Shown piece after piece: positions 13,001-26,572 of a stretch of 64,000 nt of DNA (its first letter is position 1; each line of letters opens with the position of its first letter). Source of the DNA: Mya arenaria (Eukaryota; Mollusca; Bivalvia; Myida; Myidae). Position numbers and translations under genes: made by a program. The stretch covers positions 10,514,887 through 10,578,886 of the forward strand of contig NC_069135.1 in NCBI RefSeq assembly GCF_026914265.1. The letters are read 5' to 3'. The notes below the pieces were generated by a model. That model was not told the origin of the DNA, searched no databases, and saw nothing but the letters and a program-made list of their open reading frames with translations.

Positions 13001-14034
13001 AGAAACACTAACCTATAAACACCACATACACAAATTCTAATACCCAAAACAGATAACACACTCGTCAAAATACCGATAAACAATGAGATTACCGCATTGG
13101 AACGGTCAGTGAAACACGGGTTCACTGGAACTACTTTGGGCGTAAACTTGTCAACTTTTATACAATCTTCCCCCACATTTCAAAGTTTTTGCAAAATCAC
13201 TTTTTTCAAAACTTATTTCTTTTTTAGAACTGACGGAACAAAGGACATAAATGAGACTAAAGGGTGATTATGAACAACACAAATCGCTGCTTCAGCTTGA
13301 TACTGAAAGTGACACTCGTATTCAATATCAATACATACAAATGTATAAACAACGTCAATTTTGACTGATAAACCTTTAACTACTTACAAAATAATACATT
13401 TATGAAAAATATTTAGTACTAATAGCAAAGATTGTAACCGTGTTTTTAATAGCAGAAAGAGCAAAAATATTTAATGATTGGTGAATACTAAAATATTAAC
13501 TGTGGTCTTCTATGGTGGCAAATTGAAATTTTATTCTTATACCAGGAGTTTTATATCCAATTCATTGAATTTACCCTTATCGACTGAGCTTGAATTCCAA
13601 ACCATGTGTTCCGAATACATTGTCCGAGTTCGCAAGCGTATCCGAAATACATATTCACGTACTGGTTTCGAAAAGTAAGATTAATACTGGAATAGCAGGA
13701 AAAAAGATCACAATTTCAAATTTGCAAACTAACAAGAAATGTCCACAATTCAATCTAGAAACTGTGCTAAAAAAACAACTTCACGTTTAATTACACGCGA
13801 AATATCGCGCGTTACAGACTGATACTGCTAATATTTGAAATAATAAGAGATTTTGCAGCAATAATATCCTGTCATGATGGATATGACGTAAACCGGGGTG
13901 GTGGACGACATACTTGTTGGAACATGTTCTTCTAGCAGATACACGTATTACAAGAAACATAATCGTGTGATCATGGGCTACAAAAAAGACTTGCTACATA
14001 TCGGCGTGTATCTTTTCCGGTGGGTATAGACTAT

Positions 14035-14584
14035 AAGTATCTTCCATGACAGAGTGTAAGATAGGTTCATCCCGACCCGAGCGTAGGGTGCGAGGGTCGG
14101 GATGAACCTATCTTACACGAGCGGCTATGGTAGATGCTTTTTCTCCCACCTCAGTTAAACAAAATTTAGTAAAAATGTATTTTTTTGCTGGAACTCTTTT
14201 GTGCGTAGTGAAAATAATGTGTATGGATATTTGATAACTCGTGGTTGTCATGGATATGCGCGCAGTGATTCAGATTATGTTAATAGTCAAAGCGGTCTTT
14301 AAAATAATACTGCTGAGAGTGGAGCATTATTTCATGAAAGGTGCGTGAAAACTTTTTAATGGTGACATTTGAAGCGAGAAATAGTTAATAAGCATTCTAA
14401 ATATTGCCACAAGACAAGGTTTCTATGATGCTACAGACGACTGTCTTCAACAAGGGAAGTAACTTCAATGTGGTAACCATTTTAAAGGAGTTCCATACGG
14501 GCATTTTATCTTCGCCCGTGGGCAAGATAATAATTTCTAGCATGGTTAAATGATTGGATCTACTTATCTGAGGTGGGAGAAAAA
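14035..14584 (+). mobile_element. MITE-like element with hairpin head
   Basis: A near-perfect palindrome occupies 14054-14118: 25-base arms of gtgtaagataggttcatccc plus gaccc around a short loop. It lies next to a segment bounded by inverted repeats tttttctcccacctcag (14138-14154) and ctgaggtgggagaaaa (14568-14584). A second, diverged copy lies in inverted orientation at 26573-27020. No open frame of note, so non-autonomous. Superfamily not determined. Confidence 0.7.
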
Positions 14585-15374
14585 TGTATCTTCCATGGCT
14601 GAAATTGCAGGATATAAAAGTCCATGTTGGGTAAACACATTTTTATCAACAGTACGTTTTCAAAATTAACATTATTTTAGCTTTATTTACATTTATGTTA
14701 TAAGTGAAAGGTCTGTAATTAATAAATGTATGTCGATCGATAATGTCCTTATATGATCTTGATCAATACCTGTTGCCTAAAGCATTGAAAAACAATGTTT
14801 ACAATTGGGCAAGATCATTTCTAGATACATTTTAGATGACCTTTATCGAGACCTTTTGATCTATTTCTGACGCTTAAGGCATAACAACTTCATCACAGCA
14901 AAAATATTATAGCAGAATTATAAAGAGCTCAAGCAAGTTGACAAATTTACATTTCGGCATTCATGTTAACCATTTCCATTTGAAAATAAGCATAATTAAA
15001 GGAAAAAATATAATAAGTAAAGCATGTACAACTGGCTCATGGAAATATCTGATAGTGTCTATTTCAAATGTATAACCCCTGTTATAAAGTTACAACAATT
15101 ATATGTAATATCTATATGTTGGAGAGTTTGTATTGTAAAAAATACCGCCAACCCATTTGTCTAAAACAGAATACAAACCAATATAGGAATATAAGAGATG
15201 TAATGCAAATTGTTTTTTGTCTGAGCACAGTCACCGAAAAAAAACATTACACACCCAAAGGCTTTTGAGTTGGCAGGTTTTCAAATTAAGAAATTAAACG
15301 GGATTTCCTGCCTTTATGATTGCACGCTCTCTTTTGGCCTCATTTGAATTGGAAATGAAAGGGAAAGCTTTTAG
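14585..15374. other. Non-coding spacer before the giant foldback element
   Basis: AT-rich. No gene, repeat array or RNA recognised. The last bases are the genomic flank of the 9-bp target duplication. Confidence 0.6.
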
Positions 15375-15383
15375 CCAACTAAT
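15375..15383 (+). repeat. Left 9-bp target-site duplication of outer foldback element
   Basis: ccaactaat here is repeated exactly at 34855-34863, immediately outside the two ends of the 19.5-kb inverted-repeat structure. Confidence 0.88.
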
Positions 15384-15397
15384 ATGTTCGTGAAGTT

Positions 15398-15690
15398 GGC
15401 AGCCCAGCAGCCCAGCAGCGTGAAGTCAGCAGCCCAGCAGACTGGCAGCCTAGCAGCGTGAAGTCAGCAGCCCAGCAGCGTGAAGTCAGCAGCCCAGCAT
15501 ACTGGCAGCCCAGCAGCGTGAAGTCAGCAGCCCAGCAGACTGACAGCCCAGCAGCGTGAAGTCAGCAGCCCAGCAGACTGAGAGCCTAGCAGCGTGAAGT
15601 CAGCAGCCCAGCAGCATAGCAGCGCGAGTTAGCAGTCTGGAAGCCTGACGGCGTGAAGTCAACAGCTGAGCAGCTGAGCAGATTAGCAGC
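15398..15690 (+). repeat. Terminal 38-bp tandem repeats of left outer arm
   Basis: The unit is cagcgtgaagtcagcagccc followed by agcagactggcagccc, 38 bases, with 22-base short variants. Each unit carries GTGAAGTCAGCAG, close to the element's own terminal GTGAAGTTGGCAG, so the array looks like an amplification of the end sequence. Confidence 0.9.
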
Positions 15691-15719
15691 TATGCTAAGA
15701 CGAACTCGTGTGAAGTTTC

Positions 15720-18700
15720 CAGTCGGTTTTCAGTTTTCAAAGACAAAAAAAAAACATAAAAATGAAAAAAATCTTCACAATAGTTGGTTTGCAAAACAAA
15801 CCTTAAAATGAAGCAAAAATACTAAATTGAATAAGTTAAAAACATTAACACTATTCCCTTTTTGTGAACTAAAGAAATCGACTTTTCAATTTCACGCTTC
15901 TGACAGCCCCGGGCAGCCCCATGTGTTTTATTGTATTTTTACGCGGGCTGTATACATGGCTTCTAGCATATGAAACGTTCGAATGATAACAAGTTTAATG
16001 ACTTAACAACACGGAAAATTCATGTTTTCAAAGCCGAAAAAAAATGAAAAAAATCATTCACAATAATTCGTTTGCAAAATACGCTTTAAATGACGCAAAC
16101 TACTTAAATGAATACTTTTTCAACATTTACACTATTCTTTGAGTGTGAACTAAAAACATCATTTTACTCCACTTTTCTATTTTAGTTTTCTGGCAGCCCC
16201 CAGCAGCCCCGGGCAGCCCCAGGCAGCCCTGGGCAGTTTATGGTATTTTTACCTGGGCTGCATACATGGCTTCTAGTATATGAAACGTTCGAATGATAAC
16301 AAGTTTAATGACTTAACAACACGGAAAATTCAAAATTCATGTTTTCAAAGCCGAAAAAAATGAAAAAAAATCATTCACAATAGTTCGTTTGCAAAATACT
16401 CTATAAATGACGCAAAATACTAAAATGAATACATTTTCAACATTCACACTATTCTTTTTGTGTGAACTAAAAACATCACTTAACTCCATTTTTCTATTTT
16501 AGTTTTTTGGCAGCCCCGAGCAGACCCGGGCAGCCCCGGGCAGCCCCGGGCAGCCCCAGGCAGCCCTGGGCGTTTTATGGTATTTTACTCGGGCTAGATA
16601 CATGGCTTCTAGTATATGAAACGTTCGAAGTTTCCCGTCGTTTTTGTAAAAAAAAGCGCGTCTTCAAATTCAAAAACCTTCATTTTGCCATTTAAGCTGT
16701 AGATTCCCCTTACCACACCGCGCATCAAAGCCTTGTATGCTGAATATTGTCTTTTCTTACAACACGGAAAATCCAGAAAATCAGGTTTTCAAAGCCGAAA
16801 AATTGAAGAAAAATACATTCATAAACGTTCGTTTGCAAAACAACCCTTTAATTGACGCAAAAATACTCAAATGAATCATTTAAAAACAATTACACTACTC
16901 TTTTTGTGTGAACTAAAAACATCACTTTACTCCACTTTTCGACTTTAGTTTTCTGGCAGCCCCCAGCAGCCCCCAGCAGCCCCGGGCAGCCTGAAGCGTA
17001 TAACGATATTTTTACACTGGCTAGATACAAGGCTCTAACTATGTGTAACGTTCGGATAATTCAAAGTTTATTGACTTTAAAGCAAAGATAAGATGTAAAA
17101 TGTTACAGAACACTAATTATTTAACGTAATCTTGATAAAATTTCACTCGATTTTTATCGCTCTCCTAAGACGAAATCGTGCGAAGTTTCCCGTCGTTTTT
17201 GTAAGAAAAAAGCGCGTCTTCAAATTCAAAACACTTCATTTTGCCATTTAAGCTGTAATTTAGTTTCCCCTTACCACACTACGCATCAGAGCGTTATATG
17301 CTGAATATTGTCTTTTCCAACAACAAGGAAAATTAAGAAATTCATGTTTTCAAAGCCGAAAAAATGAAAAAAAAAAAATCACAAAAGATCGTTTGCAAAG
17401 CACTCTTTAAATGACGCAAACATACTCAAATGAATACTTTTTCAACATTTACACTATTTTTTGTGTGAATTTAAAACATCACTTTACTCCACTTTTCGAC
17501 TTTAGTTTTCTGGCAGCCCCCAGCAGCCCCGGGCAGCCTGAAGCGTATAACGATATTTTTACACGGGCTGGATACAAGGCTTTAACGATGTGTAACGTTC
17601 GGATGATTCCAAGTTTAATGACTTTAAAGCAAAGATAAGATGTAAAATGTTAAAGAACACTAATTATTTAACGTAATCTTGATAAAATTTCACTCGATTT
17701 TTATCGCTCTGCTAAGACGAAATCGTGCGAAGTTTCCCGTCGTTTTGGTAAAAAAAGCGCGTCTTCAAATTCAAAACACTTCATTTTGCCATTTAAGCTG
17801 TAATTTAGTTTCCCCTTACCACACTACGCATCAGAGCGTTATATGCTGAATATTGTCTTTTCTAACAACACGGAAAATTCAGAATTTCATGTTTTCAAAG
17901 CCGAAAAAAAAACAAAAACAAAAAAAATCATTCACAACAGTTCGTTTGCAAAGCACTCTTTAAATGACGCAAACATACTCAAATGGATACTTTTTCAACA
18001 TTTACACTATTTTTTGTGTGAACTAAAAGCATCACTTTACTCCACTTTTCGACTTTAGTTTTCTAGCAGCCTGGGACAGCCCAGGGCAGCCTCAAGCGTA
18101 TAACGATATTTTTACACGGGCTGGATACAAGGTTTTAACTATGTGTAACGTTCGGATGATTCCAAGTTTAATGACTTTAAAGCAAAGATAAGACGTAAAA
18201 TGTTAAAGAACACTAATTATTTAACGTAATCTTGCAACAATTTCACTCGATTTTTATCGCTCTGCTAAGACGAAATCGTGCGAAGTTTCCCGTCGTTTTG
18301 GTTAAAAAAAAGCGCGTCTTCAAATTCAAAACACTTCATTTTGCCATTTAAGCTGTAATTTAGTTTCCCCTTACCACACTACGCATCAGAGCGTTATATG
18401 CTGAATATTGTCTTTTCTAACAACACGGAAAATTCAGAATTTCATGTTTTTAAAGCCGAAAAAAATCAAAAAAATCATTCACAACAGTTCGTTTGCAAAG
18501 CACTCTTTAAATGACGCAAACATACTCAAATGAATACTTTTTCAACATTTACACTATTTTTTTGTTTGAACTAAAAACATCACTTTACTCCACTTTTCGA
18601 CTTTAGTTTTCTAGCAGCCTGGAACAGCCCAGGGCAGCCTCAAGCTTATAACGATATTTTTACACGGGCTGGATACAAGGCTTTAACTATGTGTAACGTT

Positions 18701-18990
18701 CGGATGATTCCAAGTTTAATGACTTTAAAGCAAAGATAAGATGTAAAATGTTACAGAACACTAATTATTTAACGTAATCTTGCTACAATTTCACTCGATT
18801 TTTATCGCTCTGCTAAGACGAAATCGTGCGAAGTTTCCCGTCGTTTTGGTAAAAAAAGCGCGTCTTCAAATTCAAAACACTTCATTTTGCCATTTAAGCT
18901 GTAATTTAGTTTCCCCTTACCACATTACGCATCAGAGCGTTATATGCTGAATATTGTCTTTTCTAACAGCACGGAAAATTCAGAAATTCA
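15720..18990 (+). repeat. Left-arm tandem units (about 310 bp, then about 545 bp)
   Basis: Outer units at roughly 15730, 16030 and 16340 are short (about 310 bases) and diverged. Four inner units starting near 16790, 17350, 17890 and 18444 are about 545 bases and nearly identical. Each has a poly-A-rich stretch, a cluster of gcagcccc triplet-like repeats, and ttatatgctgaatattgtct. The gain in length and identity towards the centre is mirrored in the right arm. Confidence 0.9.
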
Positions 18991-19661
18991 TGTTTTCAAA
19001 GCCGAAAATAATCATACTAGTAGTTGGAGTCATAACTGAAGCTGTAAAAGTGGCAACAACAACAGTATCAACAGCAGCGTCAGTTGTTTTAGGGGATGCA
19101 AAGTCATCACAATATCGGTGGTGATGATGATTGCGGTGGTGGTGGCGTCGCTGGTGATTTTGCGATGTTGATGACAGTGGCAATAGCAGAAACAGTAGTG
19201 GTAGTATGGACAGCAAAAACTGAAGCATTACCAGCTGTATTACTAAGATTTGAAGCGCACATACCAAATGACCAAACATGCTCACCTAATATATCTATTT
19301 AAACTTCAATAGAACATAGTCGGTTCTGTTCGGGGTTATATACTTTTTTTACAGACACGATCGTGGGAAGTCATTTAGTATTTTTAGAGGTTGTGGGGAG
19401 GGGGGGGGGGGGGGGCAATATAATACACAAAACTAGTCACTCAAGGATGATGATTTTATGTCGGCCAAAATATGTTATTACACAGATCAAGGTATGAAGA
19501 AAATGCAAGATGCATCTGTTATACGAAAATGAATTCACAGTGCCCTAGAATGTGTTCATGATGATGTAAACACAATTGAAGTAGATTTGACATTCGAAGT
19601 TCAGTTTCACCAATATGATATATTTTCAAGTTTCGATTGTATTTTACATGGTGTTTACGTA

Positions 19662-19826
19662 TACAGTACAACTCCGTTGGCTCTAACTCGTTTGGCCCGA
19701 ATTCCTCGTTGGCCCGAAAATGTTTCATTATACTGAAGGTAGCTATTCCCGCTTGGCTCGAATTTTCCGAGGCTCGAGGTATTTTTGCCGGTCGGTATGA
19801 GTTCGAGGCAATCGGGTTCGACAGTA
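19662..19826. mobile_element. Small pogo/Tc1-type MITE in left arm
   Basis: Imperfect terminal inverted repeats, tacagtacaactccgttggc against tactgtcgaacccgattgcc, bound 165 bases. The same element sits at the matching place in the right arm (30195-30358), so it was already there when the arms were last copied or homogenised. Confidence 0.55.
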
Positions 19827-20113
19827 CTAACGAGTTTTATAAAAAAATACAGTGATCAACGGCAAACCTTTAAAAATGAATAATTAAGAGATTTCGTATC
19901 TATTATAAAATCCGAAGTCAATCAAGCTTCCTTTGTAAAATTAATATCTATACGCTAAGTAAAACCCCTAAATACATTAGATTGATAAATACAACTAGAT
20001 TTATATAAGGCATTACAGGTTACATTTACATTACAAATAAAACGGTTTTCATAAGCGTACCATTTTGATTAACAGCTGCCACCTGTTTAAAACAGTTGAA
20101 TGTTACTCATTAA

Positions 20114-20156
20114 AGCTGCACTCTCACAGAAATGGTATAACTGTGAGAGTGCAGCT
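20114..20156. repeat. Perfect 16-bp-arm hairpin
   Basis: agctgcactctcacag (20114-20129) pairs with ctgtgagagtgcagct (20141-20156) across an 11-base loop. It resembles the ends of a widespread bivalve repeat collapsed into a snapback. Found only in the left loop region. Confidence 0.75.
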
Positions 20157-20183
20157 GTTATTAAAGACCAACAAGATAGTTTA

Positions 20184-22099
20184 GGCCACAACAAATTGAT
20201 CATTTGTTCTACGGATTTTGCCCAAAAAAAGTAGGAGCGAGCGAGCGAAAAAAAAATAAAAATACTTTTTTTTTAAATTTAAGGCAAATCAGAGGCGAGC
20301 GCAAGGCGAAAAATTAAAAAAAAAATAAAAAAGCATATTTGTTACCAAATTTATCATACAATTATGTCAAGAAATGCTTTTTAATTGCAAAAATATGTTC
20401 AGTTATTAATGAAAAGGTTTTGATTGTATCACAGTGACATGAAAATCCCTCTCAATATTTAACAAATGGCAATAAGGTCCAGTGCTTTACTATTAACTTC
20501 AATTTAAACGTGGATTATTGTAAAGACAACATTCCTCATAGTAACATACAATTATTCGAAGACCAAAAAGAAAACTATTGTATTCATTCCGCAACTTACT
20601 ATTACAAAAAAAACATTTTAGACTTGTAAGAGTTATTCATGATTTGAGCATTTCTAAATTTTGGGTCAGGTCTAAATTTGAACCTCTTGAAGCACATGAT
20701 TAAATTGGTGTCAACTACTAGTGACTTTGACATTTCAGAAGATTGAAAATGTAAATAACACAGAGAACATATCTAAAAAAGACACTGTGGATTAAATTGC
20801 GGGACAACATAAATGAAGCAGTATCAAACAAATCTGCAAATGTGGCACCAGTCATTATATTAGAGCAGGTGGTGGAATAAAGATATTTCCCTTTAAAGAA
20901 CCCGCCTTTACCCCGAACCTATGGTTTATAGGTCCGTGCCTTGAAAAAGAATATCATGTCGGCCTCCATAGCTTCAATGCCCATAAGAAACAGGCCACTT
21001 TAATTACAGGCCATTTTATACAAATGGATCAAAGAAAACAAGTGGATAAAAACGAAGAATTGAGAAAATTAAAACAGTCATTTTACATATAAAAGGTTTT
21101 ATTTTCTGATTTTACTGATGTTTTTTATACTGTCCATGTGTATGTAATGCAGTAGTCAATTGTAACCACGCCCCAAGGTCCGGGGAATAGCGGGGACTTT
21201 GATTTTCAGTCCAGCCAACCCCGGGTATATCCACTGCATTAACCCGGCACTGTGGGGCCACCTTGAAGGTAAAAACTTGGCCCATTTCCCCGACTATCCC
21301 TGGTATACCCCAGGACCTGGGGGGGGAGGGGGCGTGGATTGACTGGTTCATAAATTCAACGTACAGGCTGTTTCTAAAACATTTACAAGTCCTACTATTT
21401 TTATCTGTTTATAACGATTATGATTATATGAAAACTGGGAAATGCATTTTAGAAAATTTAAAAAATAACTCACCAAAACATGTTCAATTGTGTTAAGTCG
21501 TGTATCCGTGTATTTTAATATAAGTTTTGCACTCAAAATCCGATTTAGTTATTATTTAACACAAAATTTTGAGTACAAAACAATGAATTACTTAAAACAC
21601 ACATAGATAATTATTGCCTTCGACGCTGTTAAACTGTTGTTGTTTACTGAAGACTGTAATCCATTGACTTTGACACTGATTTTCATTTAAAAACGTGTAT
21701 TTTACATTACGAAAACTGAAAGTAACCCGAAAATTAATACCGGAAATAAATAACAACGGTGCGTCCTGCAAAATATTCCCGACAAAAAAGACTGTCAACA
21801 AAAATCGGCTGTTTTGCGGTTACCCGGACCTGATTTTGTCCTGACACGAGGAAATTTTGCTCGCGAAGAATGTAAAGCATGGAAATGCCTTCAAAAAAGG
21901 CGAAGTTGACGTTGAAGGATTAAATTCTTAGTAAAAGAACTTCAGAAAATAGAGGAAATTCAGAAGTAAACAGAAAAAATAATATGCGCGGCCAAATAGT
22001 AAGTGCGGGCGCAAACAAAAAGTTTTTTTTATTTTTTTTTCGTTTTTCGAATTTTAGGTGCGGCAAATCCGACGAACAAATGATCAATTTGTTGTGGCC
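20184..22099. mobile_element. PIF/Harbinger-like non-autonomous transposon
   Basis: Terminal inverted repeats of about 38 bases start ggccacaacaaattgatcat and end with the complement. The element is flanked by TTA at 20181-20183 and 22100-22102. A 3-bp TTA duplication and GGCC-starting ends fit the PIF/Harbinger superfamily. Over 1.9 kb I see no DDE transposase or Myb-like frame. A smaller MITE lies inside (21150-21345). Confidence 0.72.
21150..21345. mobile_element. GC-rich snapback MITE nested in the Harbinger-like element
   Basis: The ends cagtagtcaat...ccacgcccc and ggggcgtggattgactg are inverted copies. The inside also folds (ccccaaggtccgggg against ccccaggacctgggg). It is much richer in GC than its surroundings. 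No coding potential. Confidence 0.6.
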
Positions 22100-22753
22100 T
22101 TATGTATAAGTTTATATTAATTTTAACTTGTCAATAATTACGTATAACACTTAATACTTCTTAATATCTTTCTTGGCTAAATTAAATACATTCTTCCAAA
22201 TCTTGAACAAAACCGCAGCAAACCTCGGCAAAATAACATGAGAATTTGACCTTTGATTCTCGGTCAATTAGTGGTTAATGTGTAGCTAAAGTTGACTCTC
22301 ACGTAGAAATGAAAACTGGAAAAAAATGGCTGGTATTTCATGGCATGATAAAGAAGTGCAGCTTTTAAGCTTTTTTTTAAATTCTGAAATGTGTGAACGG
22401 GAATATGGGAACAGTTTCAGTATCGGTAAACTCACAAAACTAAACTGCAACAATCTATGTTTTACACATAAAAGCTTCAATCATCCTGAATATAACCCAT
22501 ACATAATATTTATAATAAGCCACACATGTATTACAAAACAATATGTTCTGATGTCATAGAAGAAACTTAATTTGTCCAAATTATCGCTTCAAATCAAATC
22601 TTAATCGGCAGGAATAGAATAAAATAAAACCTATCTAAAATTCTCAATATCAAATTGCGTAAATATTTTATCTTCTGCGATTGGTTTCTACCGTACATGA
22701 AGCAGATGCCAGTCAAACCAGCTGAAAAAATAATAGAATGCATAATCATCACC

Positions 22754-22916
22754 AAGATAAGGCGGGGCTTATCAGTTGCCCGGCGCTTTCCTCCATGATC
22801 TCTAACAATCTCTAACAATAATGAACTGACATGACGCAGACTGCCTGTCAGACTAGCCGCTTCAAATAAGACTGACCAATCAGCGTCCAATATGGGCGGG
22901 GCTTATAAGTAACCCG
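22754..22916 (+). promoter_or_regulatory. Promoter-like cluster (CCAAT, GC box, TATA)
   Basis: ggcggggcttatcagttgcc at about 22760 recurs as ggcggggcttataagtaacc at about 22893. The second copy is preceded by two CCAAT boxes (gaccaatcagcgtccaatat) and contains TATAA. No gene follows. It could drive a non-coding transcript or be a relic promoter; evidence is motif only. Confidence 0.25.
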
Positions 22917-23639
22917 TTGTTATCAATCGATGTTACTCTAGAGTTCCGACAAAAGGAAAATAGGATGCAAAAATTCTTGACTTTTAAGGAAACGCAAAAT
23001 GAATGAATCCTCCAAATATATCGATCGTTTAATGTAAATTTTTGATTTAAATAATATTCGTAAAAGTAGGAAATATCATTGTGAGTACATGGAATCTATA
23101 AGTGTATACTAGTGACGTTATTTTGCGATGTATTTATATTTTAAAATGTGTATCATTCTTGTGTATAAAATAAAGCATTTTGTTTGTTAAGATATACATT
23201 TAAGGTATTTTTTTTAAAGATTTAACAAAAAAGAATAAATAAATTATGACCTAAGATTACAATAAATATAAACATTTTTAAATGTCACAAATCACCTGAT
23301 ATCCAGAAAAGTGTACCTTACCGACTTCGTTTTTTGCGCAGTATCAAATAATCTAACACCTATACCTGTTTCTTCAATACGTATTGTATTAAAACGTTTA
23401 ACATGACGTTATACGTAATATTATTATTGTTAATAAGAGCTTAGTTTTGAACAAACCACTGATCAATACTATTTACCAGCAATTGTTTATTTCTGTTTAA
23501 TTCATAATTCAACATGTTTTTTTTTTCTGTTAAACTCCGAATAATAAAAATTATCAAATCATTATAGCACTGATTATAAATGAACTATAGTTAAATAGGT
23601 TATATAAGCTCATTTAGGGTGGTTATAACTCACATACAA

Positions 23640-23892
23640 ACACACGCACATAACGCAGGTACAATAAAAGCACGCACGAAAGAATGCGTAAAAACTCACC
23701 CCACAAACCATCCTACATTCAAGAACGCGTGCGAACGCAGGCAAGTATGCGGACACGCTCGCGCGCGCGCGCGCGCACACACGCACATACACGCACACAC
23801 GCACGCACGCACCCACGCACGCACGCACGCACGCACGCAACCCCCCCCCCCCCACACACACACACAATCGCACACACGCACCCACGCACACA

Positions 23893-23951
<59 letters not shown>

Positions 23952-23952
23952 G
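23640..23952. repeat. (CA)n/(GCAC)n/(CG)n microsatellite
   Basis: A compound purine-pyrimidine tract made of acgc, gcgc, a run of c and a long (ca)n. Open frames crossing it on both strands are artefacts. Such alternating tracts can adopt Z-DNA. Confidence 0.97.
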
Positions 23953-24195
23953 ATACGATAAAATATATGTTCCAAATGGTAAAAATGATGATCCTGAAGT
24001 TAAATGGTACAAAAAAAGTTTATAAACGAAAATAGTATGTACAGTCTTTGAAGCCCGCAAATATATATATTGTGCGTGTAAGTATCATTGTTTTAACTGT
24101 TATTAAAGCTTACTGAGCTTATTGAACCCGTACATGAGCTAAACGTGACGTCAATGCTTTTTTATAGTGCGCATATTCTATTCTTTAAGGTATAC

Positions 24196-24204
24196 TATTT
24201 AAGT
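24196..24204 (+). repeat. Left 9-bp target-site duplication of inner foldback element
   Basis: tatttaagt here is repeated exactly at 29420-29428, directly outside the two inverted ends of the inner element. Confidence 0.88.
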
Positions 24205-24228
24205 AGCTGTGTGAAGTTAGCTAAACAT

Positions 24229-25140
24229 ACGACATTGGACATTGGACATTCAAAATCGAATGTTGTGCTGGCACGACATTGGACATTCAAAAGCGAATGT
24301 TGTGCTGGCACGACATTGGACATTGGACATTCAAAAGTGAATGTTGTGCTGGCACGACATTGGACATTGGACATTCAAAAGTGAAAGTCGTGCTAGCACG
24401 ACATTGGACATTGGACATTCAAAATCGAATGTTGTGCTGGTACGACATTGGACATTGGACATTCAAAAGTGAAAGTCGTGCTAGCACGACATTGGACATT
24501 GGACATTCAAAATGGAATGTTGTGCTAGCACGACATTGGACATTGGACATTCAAAAGTGAAAGTCGTGCTAGCACGACATTGGACATTGGACATTCATAA
24601 TCGAATGTTGTTCTGGCACGACATTGGACATTGGACATTCAAAAGAGAATGTTCTGCTGGCACGACATTGGACATTGGACATTCAAAAGTGAAAGTCGTG
24701 CTTGCACGACATTGGACATTGGACATTCAAAATCGAATGTTTTGCTGGCACGACATTGGACATTGGACATTCAAAAGTGAAAGTCGTGCTAGCACGACAT
24801 TGGACATTGGACATTCAAAATCGAATGTTGTACTGGCAAGACATTGGACATTGGACACTCAAGAGTGAAAGTCGTGCTAGCACGACATTGGACATTGGAC
24901 ATTCAAAACCGAATGTTGTGCTGGCACGACATTGGACATTGGACATTCAAAAGTGAAAGTCGTGCTAGCACGACATTGGACATTGGACATTCAAAATCGA
25001 ATGTCGTGCTGGCACGACATTGGACATTCAAAAGTGAAAGTCGTGCTAGCACGACATTGGACATTGGACATTCAAAATCGAATGTTGTGCTGGCACGACA
25101 TTGGACATTGGACATTCAAAAGTGAAAGTTGTGCTAGCAG
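24229..25140 (+). repeat. 44/88-bp palindromic satellite, left inner arm (about 20 units)
   Basis: A 44-base unit (cattggacattggacattca, then a variable core) alternates between core A, aaaatcgaatgttgtgctgg plus cacga, and core B, aaaagtgaaagtcgtgctag plus cacga, making an 88-base dimer. Core B contains the perfect 14-base palindrome tcgtgctagcacga. All frames are open across it, so the overlapping MDIGHSKVKVV-type frames are artefacts. Confidence 0.96.
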
Positions 25141-26572
25141 TTAGCACATTCAAATCAATGTATGACATGTTTTATGAATGAATTTTTTTTTACCGTTTAA
25201 ATAATTTTGATGGCATGCAATACTCGGATTTTTGTTTGTTTGAGATATTGTCTTGAAATTATTTGAAAAGGGTCAGAGATCACAAAGCAATGAACCATTA
25301 TAAATTTATTAGCACCAAGAGAGCATTGTCATGACGATTCCATCGAAATATTTGAAACTTAAGCATGATTCAGATATATAAGATGTCACATATGCAGAGA
25401 AAGATTCAAATGAATATACTTATGAATGGTCGTGGATTATATGTAGACAAACAGTGATAATGCTTTCAAAATGGCATATTTTAATAAGCTTAATTGTTTA
25501 CACACCACTGCTACACATCTAGTACCATTTATAAAGGAAGTGAAGATAATTATATCCACAGTATATAATGACATATGAAAATATAGACATGCATTGATGA
25601 TTCCTACAAGTATAAATGTAATCGTCCGTACATCTTTTTTATCTGGTTTTACGTAAACACAAAAAAATATTGTCAATGAGTCGATAAAGTAACCTATTCC
25701 TGCCTGTCGACTTGTTTTTTTATCGACTCAGTTAGTCGAACATGCTACGTCGTCTTCATTTGGTAAAGTTTATATGAAATAATTGTGTTCGATAAACCTT
25801 TTTGATATTTATAAGTCGACAGAATTACACAAAGCGTTTTATAATCAATCGCATCGACATTAAAGAATTCAAAATGACGTCTTCATCACATACGACATAA
25901 GTTCTTATAGGTTTTACAGAATATACAATTTATACATGTAAAATGTGACACCAGAGCCATTGGAAATGGCATCTTGGGCAGAACTGACAATGGTTAAAGG
26001 GTTGAAAGAAACAAAGCGCAAATAATTATATAAACCCAACAAATGTGCACTTCAGTATGTGTTTATCTACAGAGCTTTAGAATAATTATATTACATTAAT
26101 GAATGTGTCTGCATTTACATGGGAATATGTATGTATATCAATCGAAAGGATTGTTTTAATACAACTCTCAATAACAATGGATGTGACTTAAGCAACATAC
26201 ACACAGCTAAACTTGTCAATGCATAAACCATTGGCGATAATGCTACATTTTGATGCATGGGGATCCCATATAATTTTGGTATTATTTTAAAGGGTACTCC
26301 TGACAGATAATTAATGAGTAAAAATGACCTATGTCCAACAATTATTATTTGTATACTGGTTGTCGTTTCATTATATTTTTTCTCTTAATATTTACCACTT
26401 CCAATGGATGCCTAAATAATATTTGGTCACTATGAATAGACAGATATACGTTATTATAAACCATATTTTAAAAAATAAAAGCCAAGTTGAATGTCGTTAT
26501 TTAACACAATAATTTGAATGGACAAATTAGAATTGCAGCCTTATCACCAGTCCAAGATTTCGGATATATATA

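Larger units (their letters stand above)
11261..14034. other. Non-coding AT-rich DNA with old dispersed repeats
   Basis: Short open frames exist but none resembles a known protein or has convincing splice sites. The only structure I can support is the repeat pair listed separately (11382-11845 and 12692-13000). Confidence 0.6.

Noticed and set aside
22594-22890. 98-codon minus-strand frame
   Set aside because: No recognisable domain; it overlaps the promoter-like motif cluster and lies in a repeat-rich loop.
23610-24060. Open frames over the (CA)n tract at 23.7 kb, and the idea that it mirrors the tract at 29.6 kb
   Set aside because: Simple-repeat translation only. Both tracts read CA on the plus strand, so they are not inverted copies.
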